Origin: Protonemura montana
Taxonomy: Eukaryota > Arthropoda > Insecta > Plecoptera > Nemouridae
DNA: 64,000 bases
Reading direction: 5' to 3'
Assembly: GCA_947568835.1 (NCBI GenBank)
Contig: OX387605.1
Span: 25,334,784-25,398,783 of the forward strand
Positions 27,781-38,285 of the stretch are shown here, piece by piece. Numbering within the stretch: the stretch's first letter is position 1; every line of letters starts with the position of its first letter. The notes under the pieces were generated by a model. The model did not search any database, had not been told where the DNA came from, and worked only from the letters and a program-made list of their open reading frames with translations. The position numbers and the translations under genes are program-made.

Positions 27781-30700
27781 ATGTTGTGGGAAGCGTTAGC
27801 AAATACAGAGTGCTGCGATGTGTGTGATAGTTGTTCAAGGTATTTTTTATTTTCTGTTGCGTTTTTTTTTTTTTTTTGTGAATTTTTGTGTGTATTTATG
27901 TTTTTGTACTTTGGTGTCAGAGGTGTTTTAACTAACTACATCAGGCTGGCAAGGGTGAAACATTTCGGCCTGGTATATAACTAAAAAATTAAGTTGTTAT
28001 ACTCTTGATTTCCTTTTGATTCGGTGTTACGTGATTTAGCATGTCCGCATTCGCATTCTTGACCCTTCCGTCTTTCTCAGGAGCTTTTAGGACGTTGACA
28101 ATCATGCTCAGAAATGTTGGCTCGATCTTTATCGCTCAGAAGAATTGTGGAGCATTTACAGCTTTTAGTGGCAATCTTTTACTTCTCTGATTTGCTCTAT
28201 GTATGAAAATTAACACATTTGACGATCCAAATTTTCTTTCCCTCAAAATTGTTTAGCAAGATAATAATCTTCTAAGAAAACGTGTGGTCTGGTGTTGCAT
28301 TGATTACTGAAGTAGTCAGTCTCCTCATTCTGGCAAGTTTCGTTGATCCTGTCAAACCCCTTTGAATCTGAGTTCGCCGATCTTTGGAGCTAGCGTTGCC
28401 CCTGCCACCAGCGCTTGGTAGGCAACCCGCCGGTACTCTAGCCAGCTAAATCCCAACAATGCCGCGCGCTTGAATCTAACAATCAACCAACTCTTTTGAC
28501 GAGGAGAATGCTACACAATATAACTACTGAGCTTTGACAAAAACGATTTCAACTGGGGTTTGAAAGCTAAGTGGAGAACAACTAAATTTCCCAACGTTTC
28601 GTTGCTTGTACGAAATAGGAAGAGTACGTAAACAAATGGACAGGTTAAAAATAAAGGAAATTGTGAAATAAACGCTGAAATAATTGGAAAGGAAATAGGG
28701 AACCAGCTTAGATGAATCAAATTTATCGCAGTTTTACCATATGTACCAAAGAGAGGAAAAATTAGATTATTACAGCATTTCGGGCAGATAAAAAAATAAG
28801 TACAATGTTCAGACCAGTGAAGGATCCGGTTCCATTAGAGTTTTGGGGAATTACAAAGACAATTAAATCAATCGGCTTGTGCAGAACACGGGAATGAGTT
28901 TCAAGATCACATTCAAATAGGAAATAGGAAGGATTTTTATGTCGAGATGATAAGAAATTCACTAGAAAAGTCAGAGAAGCAATAGAAATAAAAAACAGAC
29001 CAATAACTTCAATAGAGATGATAGTTTTCAACTAGATAGAGCTTGGGGAACAATTTTACAACAGAAAAATGGAATCAGTAAGGAATCAGTGAGGAGACAG
29101 AAGATGTCAGCACACAGGATCCAGAAGAAAATATTTAGACAGGTAGATTAAGAACTAAACGTAATGAATAAGGAAATTTGGATTTGATCACATAACGTAA
29201 GGACAACCTCAAAAATTTGTCTTTTTTCTTTTTTTTTTGGTTGGTTAGTGCAAACGCCAATTTGCATAGGGTTATATTTCCAAAAATACAAAATATGTTA
29301 GTATTTTTAATTATTGTCTATGATTATTTTATTTAGATGCATATATGATGCTTGAACTAGGAAATTGTTATAATTTTTGGTGGTTCTTTTGTTATTGGAA
29401 AATTGTCAGGGCGTACTCTTACTCTTGATAAAGTAACAGGTACAACTTACGAAACGTCGGGAAATTTAGTTGTTCTTCACTTAGCATTCAAACCCCAGTT
29501 GAAATAGTTTTTTTCAAAACTAGTGCTAAGATTAGATAAAGTAGACATGAGTCTAAAAACAATCATAACTACTGAGCTGTTAAACGGGGATCATTTTGCC
29601 ATTCAGACTTCGGAATGTACTGACTGATCTTCGGTGCCAACTAAAAGAACTCATCAGTACAGCATCCAAAGGAAACCTTGAATATCAATTAAGAATTCCC
29701 AGAAAAATACTTTTAAATCAGTTGCATTCAATGGTTTTCCTCGAGAAAGTCTTTCAAGATCCTGTCATTATTTAACTATCACTAAAAAAGGCACGGAACT
29801 ACTCCATCTTTGGTTCCAGAAAAGTGCACTCCTTTTTTTTCTGCTTATCCAACATTGCAAATCCAACAAAATTCAGTTTTCATCTCCTCAAATCAGGTAT
29901 CATTATTTCCTTTCCAAAATCAGCATTTAAATACAGACTTTGGCAAGCCCCAAAAATTGGTCCATTTCACTCGAGTCTGCTTTCTCATTGTCAACAAACA
30001 CAGCTAAACGTTTCTCTCTCTGTCCTTTCAGACTGTTAAAGTCAGCGATCAAGTTCCCTGGACTCCGAGACTCGAGCTTCTCTCGTGCCGCTTTCCGCAA
30101 GATGCAGCCGCCTGTTGGCCCGTCGGGTGAAGACACACCACTGGACAAGGAGAACCATCGCCGTGATGCCGGGGACGTCAGCACCCCCACTGCTATCGTG
30201 GCTGTCACGCCCAGTCCCGTCAAGCCCCTACAAAGCCCATCAAAGGTGAGCTGACAACACCAGCATTGCCAGTAAATGTACTTGAACGATATAACTCAAT
30301 TTTTGGGGAAATATTGTTCCTAACAGATAATATCTGAAAAAAAAAAATCCCTTTTCTCTTACCAGTTTTACTCTGCAGAACTGTATTTTCTAGGGAAAAA
30401 TACTGTAATAGGCAGTTAACTGTTGTAGAGCATTTAGGTGCCAGTGACATTTCTGCTGGAATCTGTGTGTGACGGCGGTTAAATTGGCTTTCAGTTTGCG
30501 ATGATGCGGCATGCTTCGCGGGAGAGTCCTCGAAGGGCCCCCCTCGAGGACCACGACCCCAACTCGCAGGACAGCGGCTACGGTAACAGCCAGGAGGCCA
30601 AGGTCGATCCCAAGACGGGATTCCGGTGAGTTACTTGTCTTGCACTTAGCAGCTGTCCGAAAGACTGTCGTGCTTTCGATGATTCTTGTTCCCCGTTTGA

Positions 30701-33564
30701 ATTGAAACTGAAAGTAACATCATAATAGGGAAGAATCTGTCAATATTGAGCTCTCTGAGATGATTTCACTGCCAACATTGACTTAACACTAGCAAAGCAA
30801 ATCATGTTTGCGCTGGAACTATTACGTTTTCACCCAAGTTTTGCAAAGACAAGCATTTTCAATCAACAATCAAAGTATCAAAGATTGATTAAAGTAACTC
30901 TGAAAGTCGCAACCTAAACGTTTCCAACCCCTCCGTAACGTCACCAAACTAACACCTCTTTCCTTTCGGTAGGTTTGCGGAGCCGTTTGGCCTTGCCCCG
31001 CGGCGTCAGCTCTCGGAGCAGTCCCCGCGCAAGGAGAACTCCATGTCCCCGAGTCTATTCCCGCCCCCATCTCCCAGCTCCGCCTACGCCAGCGACGGCT
31101 TCACGGAGCTGTTCGACTCGGAGTCTAACGAATCTCGAACAGACTCGATGCCCGTCGGCATGGGCTGCCTGCTCGTCAAGCCGATACAATCAGAGGAGAC
31201 GGAGGCAGGCGTGGTTCGGACAGTTAGGCCCTCCTTTAGGAGGAGCTTCTCTCTGCTGGCCAACACACCCAACCTCGGCAGAGTGAGTCTCTATCCCGGA
31301 TCCATTCACTCATAATGTGGCATAAACCACTCTTGGATTCACATGTTGATATAGAATTTGCCAGTCTGCTATCTGATGCAGAATTATTTTTTGTCTTTTT
31401 TGAATTAATGTGACCTTTGTGAATACCTACAGTCCAATAAATAACCATTTGTGATTCCTTCAGGCACAAGAATCTTGTTTGAAGCAGCTTGGAATCTTTT
31501 CAACAATTAGCCTGTAATCTTGCTTGGCATTTCATCTAGCTAAAATATACTATGCTCGTTTCAAAGCCAAACCCCACAATATATTTTCAATTGACTTATT
31601 ACAAAAAGGCAACTTGGTAGACGAATACATTGCAGCATAACTTACAGACCTAACTTACTAAAACTATGAAGCAATCGAGAACTGCCGACCGCAAGTCCCC
31701 ACGCTAACGTTTGTCGTTTCTCCGCAGGCTCGTAGCTGTCTGTTCTCGGCTGCGGAGGCGTCGCCGATGCAACTGGACGAAACGGAGGCGCACTCGGACG
31801 CCCCACGAGCCTTCAAACGTCCGATGGCTCCGTCGGAGGAGTCGGCCGAAGCCAAGCGCAGCCGCGGCCTGCATGTCTCGGTCGTGATGCACTCCCTGAC
31901 GGAAACGGTTACAGCGACTACAACCACCGCCTCCGTTGATGGCACGAAGAAGCAGAATGTCATGCTCAAGCGAAGCTTCTCGGAGACCCAGGCTACGATC
32001 ATGAAGGCACTGCATCGATGTGAGTCTTGTTGCTAGTTGACGTGGTAAAGTGCACGGCTTTCTTGGTACTAATTGTAAAGGTTGTAATCGAGTAGCCAAA
32101 TGGATTGACAGGGTTGAGTACAGTTATTCCCACGTACTGAATTAGAAAAGCAACATGCTCAAGCATTTAAGAGTATTTCTTAAGTATAGATGAAAGTTCG
32201 AAGCCAAATAAAGAAAGTGGTTGCCAATTTTAAACAATAAAGTGAACAAAATGTCTTTCCTAGTATCTCATTTGGCATCTTCATTTGTGATATAAGCTTT
32301 TGGTTAAGTTTTAACTAAATCTGGTCTTGACATCGTTGAGTGTTTATATTGTCAGAGAGTCGACATTAGTGCTATGAGTTAAATGCATACAAGCAAACTA
32401 GTTAGGCTGCACTTGCACGCCTGGGGCATGACTTTACTCTTACCGTTTAGAACATATCGTTTATATGCCATCTTCAGAGCATTCTTTCCTGCAACGCCAA
32501 CTAATTTCACCGTGTCCTCTCTTCGCCAGCGACCACCGAGCCAGACCTGATCGGCGACTTCACGCTGCCCTACGTTCTGCCGCTGATAGATGGTCAGCAC
32601 CAAGACTTGAAGACCATCTCCGTGAACACGTTGGCGCGACTGATAGACGGCAGTTACTCTGACCGCGTGGAGTCGTACACAATCGTGGACTGCCGCTACC
32701 CGTACGAGTTTGACGGAGGACACATTAGCGGCGCTCGCAACGTGTTCACCAAAGACCAAATCCAGCACGAGTTCGTCAACGGCGTCAACGCGCGATCGCA
32801 CTCTGACGGCGCCAAGCGGAAGCACATCATCGTGTTCCACTGCGAGTTCTCGTCGGAGCGCGGACCCAACCTGTGAGTTTGTGTTTCTCGTTGCTCGACT
32901 GGTGGCTCGACTTACGAGCTCGCAAGTCGTAGCCCTGGGATTGCATGCAGTGCTGTTACCTAGTTATAGTCACAAGATTCTGAGCCATAGCATCCAACAA
33001 ATTCAGAGATGTAGTACCTTCAGTATAAAGAGTTCATTTTCCTCATTCCGTTTATCTTTTCTTCTGTTGAAAACTACGAGAACGGAAATGAGTGGGTAGT
33101 ATTGCGATTTGCAAATAGGTCATCAACATCAGATATAAATCCCATGCACATTTTTCCACAGTATATTTTCTACGATATTGAGACCTGGGTAGCGATCATA
33201 TAACTCTTTCGCTAGATATCGTGAACGTTACCTACGGAGATGCGCTTTACGCCGTTTCACAACGATATCACTAACACACGTTTCTTCTCCTGACAGCTAC
33301 CGCTTCCTGCGCAACAGTGACCGTGCGCACAACAAGGAAGCTTACCCTGCGCTGTTCCACCCAGAGATGTACTTACTGGACGGCGGTTACAAGCGCTTCT
33401 TCGAGTCCCACCCGCCGCTGTGCGAGCCGTGTGATTACCGTCCGATGCTGGACCCCAACCATGAGAGCGACCTGCGCCGTTTCCGCGCCAAGTCCAAGTC
33501 GTGGACGAGCGACGGCAAGAGTCGGCTTGCGCTACGAAGCAACCTCAAGCGACTTGGCCTCTGA
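27781..33564 (+). CDS. cdc25: Cdc25/String-type M-phase inducer phosphatase
   Basis: Dual-specificity phosphatase that removes the inhibitory phosphates of Cdk1 and so triggers mitosis. Coding exons are 27781-27839, 30032-30245, 30495-30625, 30973-31282, 31728-32019, 32530-32872 and 33297-33564. Every junction is GT-AG and in phase, giving 538 residues (Drosophila String is about 480). The start at 27781 gives MLWEALANTECC, close to the String N-terminus, and its two leftover bases join exon 2 to make Arg20. Residues 1-335 are a regulatory region rich in SP/TP sites, with KEN motifs at 59-61 and 155-157 and DSGYGNS at 117-123. Residues from about 340 form the Cdc25 rhodanese-fold catalytic domain. 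HCEFSSER at 439-446 supplies the nucleophile Cys440 and phosphate-binding Arg446, and DCRYPYEF places the back-door Cys at 390. It ends with RAKSKSW and a short basic tail. The gene looks intact. The first exon is the least certain part. Confidence 0.93.
28531..28616 (-). repeat. Interspersed repeat with hammerhead-like core, copy A
   Basis: The reverse complement reads ACGAAACGTTGGGAAATTTAG, then a shared tail TTCAAACCCCAGTTGAAA. It matches copy B at 29423-29575 over about 75 bp and in opposite orientation, inside cdc25 intron 1. Confidence 0.55.
29423..29575 (+). repeat. Interspersed repeat with hammerhead-like core, copy B
   Basis: CTTGATAAAGTAAC, a small loop, then TTACGAAACGTC resembles the CUGAUGA - stem II - GAAAC - GUC order of hammerhead ribozymes. 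It is followed by the family tail GGAAATTTAGTTGTTCTTCA and by AAGTAGACATGAGTCTAAA. This arrangement is known from Penelope-like retroelements. Here the CUGAUGA box is imperfect. Confidence 0.5.
32334..32343 (+). repeat. Solo copy of the CGTTGAGTGT terminal motif
   Basis: Lies in cdc25 intron 5. The following bases TTATATTGTC resemble the centre of the 37477 mini-element, but the right end is decayed. Likely a degraded copy. Confidence 0.4.
32530..33564 (+). other. cdc25: Cdc25 catalytic domain (exons 6 and 7)
   Basis: These two exons encode the whole conserved phosphatase domain, from EPDLIGDF through the P-loop to the stop codon. The P-loop HCEFSSERGP lies just before the intron at 32873-33296. 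The intron splits Leu450, and the second exon resumes with YRFLRNSDR. Landmarks typical of Cdc25 are HQDLKTIS, VDCRYPYEFDGGH, AYPALFHPEMYLL and FFESHPPLCEP. No catalytic residue is missing. Confidence 0.95.
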
Positions 33565-34316
33565 AACCTCGCCGCTACGTCATACGCTACGCAGTCGTCT
33601 CCCTTACGCGGTTCCCATTCGCCCTAGTTTTGTTCCGTTGTGCAACTTTCTCGCTCTCCACGAGATGCGGAGAGATCGTTCATTACTTCCTTGGAGTTGT
33701 CGCTCTGTTACTTTCACATAGCGATGCAAAATGACTGTGTTAATTTAATTTATTCTGAGGACCTTACGAAACCGTTAACGAGGAAGAATTGTCAAAGTTA
33801 ATGGCTCGTTCATCTCGTGTTCGGAGAATCTTTCAGTTACTTTCACGCCTTCTCTGTGATCATAAGTGTATATAATCATCCGTTATCATTTGTAGCCCTC
33901 CGATTGAGATCTCCCTCCCAACCTAATGGTGACCGTGTACCATTTAGCTAACAGTGCAGTACTCTCAAAGACGATCTGCATCCGTGACAAACCCGAGTGT
34001 GACCAGACCGATCTAAAGACTGATGCGTCGTGGTGGTTATTTATTTATTGGCGGAACGTGGACTCCTCCTCTCGTTGGACTAAAAGATTTTGTTGCTAGT
34101 TTTGCTGCCTGCGTACAGCGAAATGTGTGACAGGCGTTTGCCGAAAAAAAAGGCCAAGAGGTGTCATTTTTGTTCACGTAGTGGGACCTAGGGATGTCTC
34201 CTCGAAGTTCAATACGTGTTTAGAAACGTGACCAAGCTAGCCTGGCGACTGACCGACATCACATTGTCGTTTGTACCGGTTTGGCAAATATGCAATAAAA
34301 TGTTGGAACGTAGCGT
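33565..34316 (+). other. cdc25 3' UTR
   Basis: About 750 bp follow the cdc25 stop codon and end after AATAAA at 34294-34299. No open frame or repeat is visible. The transcript end is inferred from the signal alone. A second AATAAA near 34912 could extend it. Confidence 0.55.
34294..34299 (+). terminator. Polyadenylation signal AATAAA for cdc25
   Basis: A canonical AATAAA stands 730 bp after the cdc25 stop codon, followed by a GT-rich stretch (TGTTGG), as expected for a cleavage site about 15-25 bp downstream. Confidence 0.55.
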
Positions 34317-35021
34317 CTCCGCTCTCTGATTGATAGGGAGTTCTTTTCTCTTTTTCTGCTTGTGAGAATTTCTTTTCAGTGTGCAATGTAATTTGAGTTT
34401 CGTGGCACTTTCTTTGCGAGGTGTAGCAAAGATGACAGCTGTGCCTAATGCCTTCCGAGTGTTCTTTGTCGTTTGTAATCTAGGTTATACAGTGATAGCG
34501 TTTCACAGCAAATGTTGTGAATACTAGCGACATCTTGTTTGTGTCCAGAGTACTAGGGACTTGGCAATCATGTTCAGTGTTCAAAGAGAGAGAAAGTACG
34601 CATCTTCTCTGCATTTTGTACATACTATATAAAGCAGAGTGATAAAATGTATTGTGCATAAAAATTAGGAAAATTGAAAGACGTGATCACTTGCTCAATT
34701 GCATCGGTACATAAATATAAGCATACAAAGAAAAGCTGCAGTTTCTCTCAGTGCAATTTAAAAGTCAGATATTATAAGGCCAGTGAAAGAGATATAATAC
34801 TAATAAATGACATTGGTATGTTATTATTTACGAGATATTTTCTAGTAACAGACCTACAATCTTACATAGTAGTAGCAAAATTGAACTTGAAAAGTTTAAA
34901 AAAAAAATGGTGAATAAATGTTTTTGCTGCTGCTATGAAAATATGTGTTTGGTGGCTTGCTCCAGTTTCTGCCCATCCTTCTCCCTGAAAAAGCATCTGC
35001 CTTCATCATGAAAAACGTCGC

Positions 35022-35031
35022 CGTTGAGTGT
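35022..35031 (+). repeat. Solo copy of the CGTTGAGTGT terminal motif
   Basis: An exact 10-bp match to the end of the 43659 MITE, followed by TAATACTTG. No right end is found nearby. Confidence 0.35.
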
Positions 35032-36044
35032 TAATACTTGATGTGGTTTATACAGCAAGGTAGAATGCACTTTGGGAAAATTGATTAACTTGCCAGCCCT
35101 TTAGCTCATTTGATCAGTAATTGTATGAACTTGTTAATGACTGCATGGGTGCAGGAGTCTGGGAACTCTACTCGTCTCTTATATAACTGCTGCCACCATG
35201 GCAGTTCTTAATTCACGATAGATATCTTTAGGAAAACACCATACATTGCTGTATTGCTGCTTTTTACTGCAGATAACAAATCGTCATATTCTTCTCCCAT
35301 GGTAGCAGTTAAGTAGCAATTAACTACTTATACAATTAATTGATTGAGTTTTTCACGACGCAAGCTGTTACAACAGGGTGTGAATGGCGGGTCTGGGCTT
35401 GGGTGAATGAAAGACTGATGTGATTGCCAAGACGCTAGCATGACCTTTGGGTCATAGCAGGGACTGATGATTAGTGATATTACAGGGAGAAACCTAAGGA
35501 AACAAACTTGAAGCTGTCAGGATTTGCTGGAGACTAACGGGCCTATAGTAGAAAATTTGAAACTAGATTGCGGCCCACTAAAAAAAACCTTGTGAAGCTC
35601 CCTTGTTATTTTACTCATAATGAGCAGTGTAAATTTAGTCATTCTGCATGCAACCACTATAATCAAGTGTTGGGCACTCGAAGCCCAATCCTAAGAACTG
35701 GTTTTGCACTTTTTCCCAAGTAATAAAAATAATAATTTTCTTTATTTCAGTGAACAATAGTTGTTGTAGACATAGTAGACAATATAGTTGTTGTAGACAA
35801 TTATATAGTTGTTGTTGTTATTCATATAGGTAAATAACAGATAAAATAAACATTTTTGTCCTTTAACTTAGGCATCTAGAAATTCTTTTACACTGTAGAA
35901 ACAATTTGATACCAGGTAATCCTTTAGTTCTTTTAAAAATGGCTTTGTCTTCTGTAATTCTTTAACGTAGCTGTCCGAAGCATGTGGGAGAGTCGTCATG
36001 TTCCTTGCAACAAGTCTAATGTGACTTTATTCTGTTGTGTCCAG

Positions 36045-36154
36045 GTGAACTCCACGAGCCGCTGCTTGAAGCCGATGCGTCTTGGCTTCCTCTCTTTCGA
36101 ATCAACGAGAACTCCGACGAAAACTTGGCTTCAGACCCTGGAAATTGTAGCTAA
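36045..36154 (+). CDS. Orphan terminal exon candidate
   Basis: An acceptor-like TTCTGTTGTGTCCAG ends at 36044. It is followed by an open frame of 35 codons (after two bases completing a split codon) ending in TAA at 36152-36154. The peptide begins ELHEPLLEADASWLPLF and looks protein-like, and the stretch is richer in GC than its surroundings. No partner exon is visible between cdc25 and the vreteno-like gene. It may be an exonic fragment, an alternative 3' exon or chance. I do not recognise the family. Confidence 0.2.
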
Positions 36155-36689
36155 GGCACGCTGTGAGATTTTTATCAGGTGTCTGAGGAAACATGGGTAA
36201 CTTATGTTTGTTAGATAACATTTTTCATTGCTAGCTTTGCGGGGCTTAATGTCACGTCAGTTCAGAGGCTGTTTGCATCTCGAGTTCGGGAAATATTCAT
36301 AATTAATTCATTTGTGTGATATGAGAGAATTTAAGAAAAATTTGGGGACAAGTCCATTGTTGTTAGACTTTCTGTCCAAGTTTTGGTCGTTGTAGGTTCT
36401 TTCTAGAGGTTGTTTCGTTCTTCTGTTTTGATTGGTTGCAGTAGGTTGGTTAGCATTTGGTTGATGTAGAATGGTTGTTTCTTTGTCCATCGTCGAGGGT
36501 TGTGAAAATTAGGTCCATTTGTTGTACAAGTTTACACGTCCAAATTTATTTTGTCTTCTCTCATGTTGTGTGTTTTATTTTAGCTTGCCTTACGCCTGGA
36601 ACATGTCGTATTGTGATTAATAAAACCAACATAAAGTCATAGCAGATAGTCATAAGGGCGAGTAGGGTTTCCTCAGATACTTTGAGATT

Positions 36690-36716
36690 CATAATAATAA
36701 TAATAATAATAATAAT
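36690..36716. repeat. (ATA)n microsatellite
   Basis: Nine ATA/TAA units in the cdc25 to vreteno-like intergenic region. Confidence 0.9.
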
Positions 36717-37476
36717 GTGTTTTTATTCCAGATTGGCTATACAATAACATTGGAAAGTCAGTTTGTTACAATAATTGTACATGGTTATAAAATTCATGCA
36801 GACTATAAAAACAATGACCCAGACCTAATTTATCATGTGACCTAATTTACAAGCCCTAGGACTTTATCGCTCCCCTGCGTATATGTTTCTGTTTGCACCC
36901 GTGGGGCCCGCCCCGACGTTTTTTTTTCATGGTTTTTCCATGTCAAAGTTGAGCTAAAGCTGGAAAATTGATTATAATCTGCACAAATTACAGATTTTAA
37001 TTGGCCATGACTACTGACCTCACGGAACAAACACTTGTCAATATCAAATGAATGGCTTGTAAACAACAAACTTGTAAATAGTTATTCAGATTTTGTTAAA
37101 GCATTTGAATTGTATTTGATGATGTAAAAATGTACCAATCTAAAGCTGTTTAATTGGAATCATTGTGTATAACATGTTGTACAATAGAAATGTACAACCC
37201 ATTTGACTGGGAGACCCAGTTAAAAAGCTATTTGCTGTGTTTTTGCTGCTTGTAAAACTGAGGACTTCTGTATCTTCCACTCCCCATTCCCTTTGTATTT
37301 GAGGCAGTATTTTGTGTGAGCTTTAAGTGCCGTATTATTATCTGGCTTGTTGCAATTCGAACGAGGGTGACAATCGAGCTCACTGTACCTATTTCCCTTC
37401 CGAGCTGTGTAGGTTTCTGGTGACATGCTGTCTATGTCGTGGACAAACTCGACTCATCCTAGCAATTACCTAGCAT

Positions 37477-37506
37477 CGTTGAGTGTTCATATTTGCACAC
37501 TCAACG
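37477..37506. mobile_element. 30-bp palindromic mini-element with 7-bp target duplication
   Basis: The ends CGTTGAGTGT and ACACTCAACG are perfect inverted repeats of 10 bp around a 10-bp centre. The element is flanked on both sides by CTAGCAT (37470-37476 and 37507-37513). The duplication and the shared termini with the larger element at 43659-43895 mark it as a transposed unit, not a random hairpin. It lies about 0.8 kb upstream of the vreteno-like coding start. Confidence 0.7.
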
Positions 37507-37869
37507 CTAGCATGGCAATTTTGTTGAAGTCTATACGAAGTAGTTGATCAAATCGGCCTAGGGTGTACGTGTAAGCAAGCTAATTTAATTGTCATTTGTT
37601 GGCATGGAGAGTGCCATAAGCCTGGAATGTAAGGATATGGGAAAAATGAAATGGTATGATCCTTGAATTGATGATAATTTAATTTGATCTTTCAGATGAT
37701 GTTGTTGTTTAAATTTGAATCTGAAAAGTCGGGCTAAATTTTCTTGTTATCTCGAGGTGAATTTTTATGGTCTTGACAATACACAAGGATGTTAAGTGGT
37801 GTTAATTTCTGATCTGTGATATACTGATACATTATGCTGTTGTGATAGATTTGCGGTGCACAACTTTGG

Positions 37870-38285
37870 GCGGTGCATCGAAGGTATGTAGCCTCTTCAA
37901 GGGCACTAATATATCCGCCATGTTCAACTGAATCTGCCGCTGTGGTGGGGACTGCTGTAGAGTGTAGACGCCGGTTCCGTGATTTTTTGGTTAATTTCGT
38001 TGTTCACTTCAAGCATCGTATAAAGAGAGTAGAAGCGTCGAGTAGTTTGCGACTTGTCCATTTTGGTTTTATTCTGGTTTAATTAGATCTTTTTGAGGTA
38101 AGTCATATTTAAGGCAAAACGTGGTCAATAGCCACAAGTGATAATTAACATAACCATAACGCACGTGTGTTACTTCAATCTCGGATAACTTCCGTAACAA
38201 GAAGGCGAAATCAAAGATTTCACAATTTGATTTTGTTTAGAGAGTAGTGACACAGGTCCAATCAAGTTTCCGAGGAACTTACGAA
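37870..38285 (+). other. 5' leader of the vreteno-like gene
   Basis: A good donor (GAG then GTAAGT) at 38098 and an acceptor (TTTTGTTTAG, ending 38240) define a 143-bp intron just upstream of the start codon. A non-coding exon therefore ends at 38097, and the coding exon begins at 38241 with 45 bp of leader before ATG at 38286. I cannot fix the transcription start. 37870 is only a rough upstream limit. Confidence 0.45.

Larger units (their letters stand above)
27840..30031 (+). other. cdc25 intron 1 with an inverted pair of interspersed repeats
   Basis: The donor (AAG then GTATTT) and the acceptor (a CT-rich tract ending in TTTCAG at 30031) bound a 2.2 kb AT-rich intron, the longest in the gene. 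It contains a 16-base T run at 27862-27877. It also has two opposed copies, near 28531-28616 and 29423-29575, of a repeat family seen elsewhere in the window. No coding sequence is recognisable between them. The short reading frames there show no family resemblance. Confidence 0.6.
34317..37869. other. Intergenic region between cdc25 and the vreteno-like gene
   Basis: AT-rich DNA. It holds an (ATA)n microsatellite at 36690-36716, a 30-bp palindromic insertion at 37477-37506, a lone copy of the same terminal motif at 35022-35031, and the weak exon candidate near 36.1 kb. Nothing else is recognisable. Confidence 0.6.
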
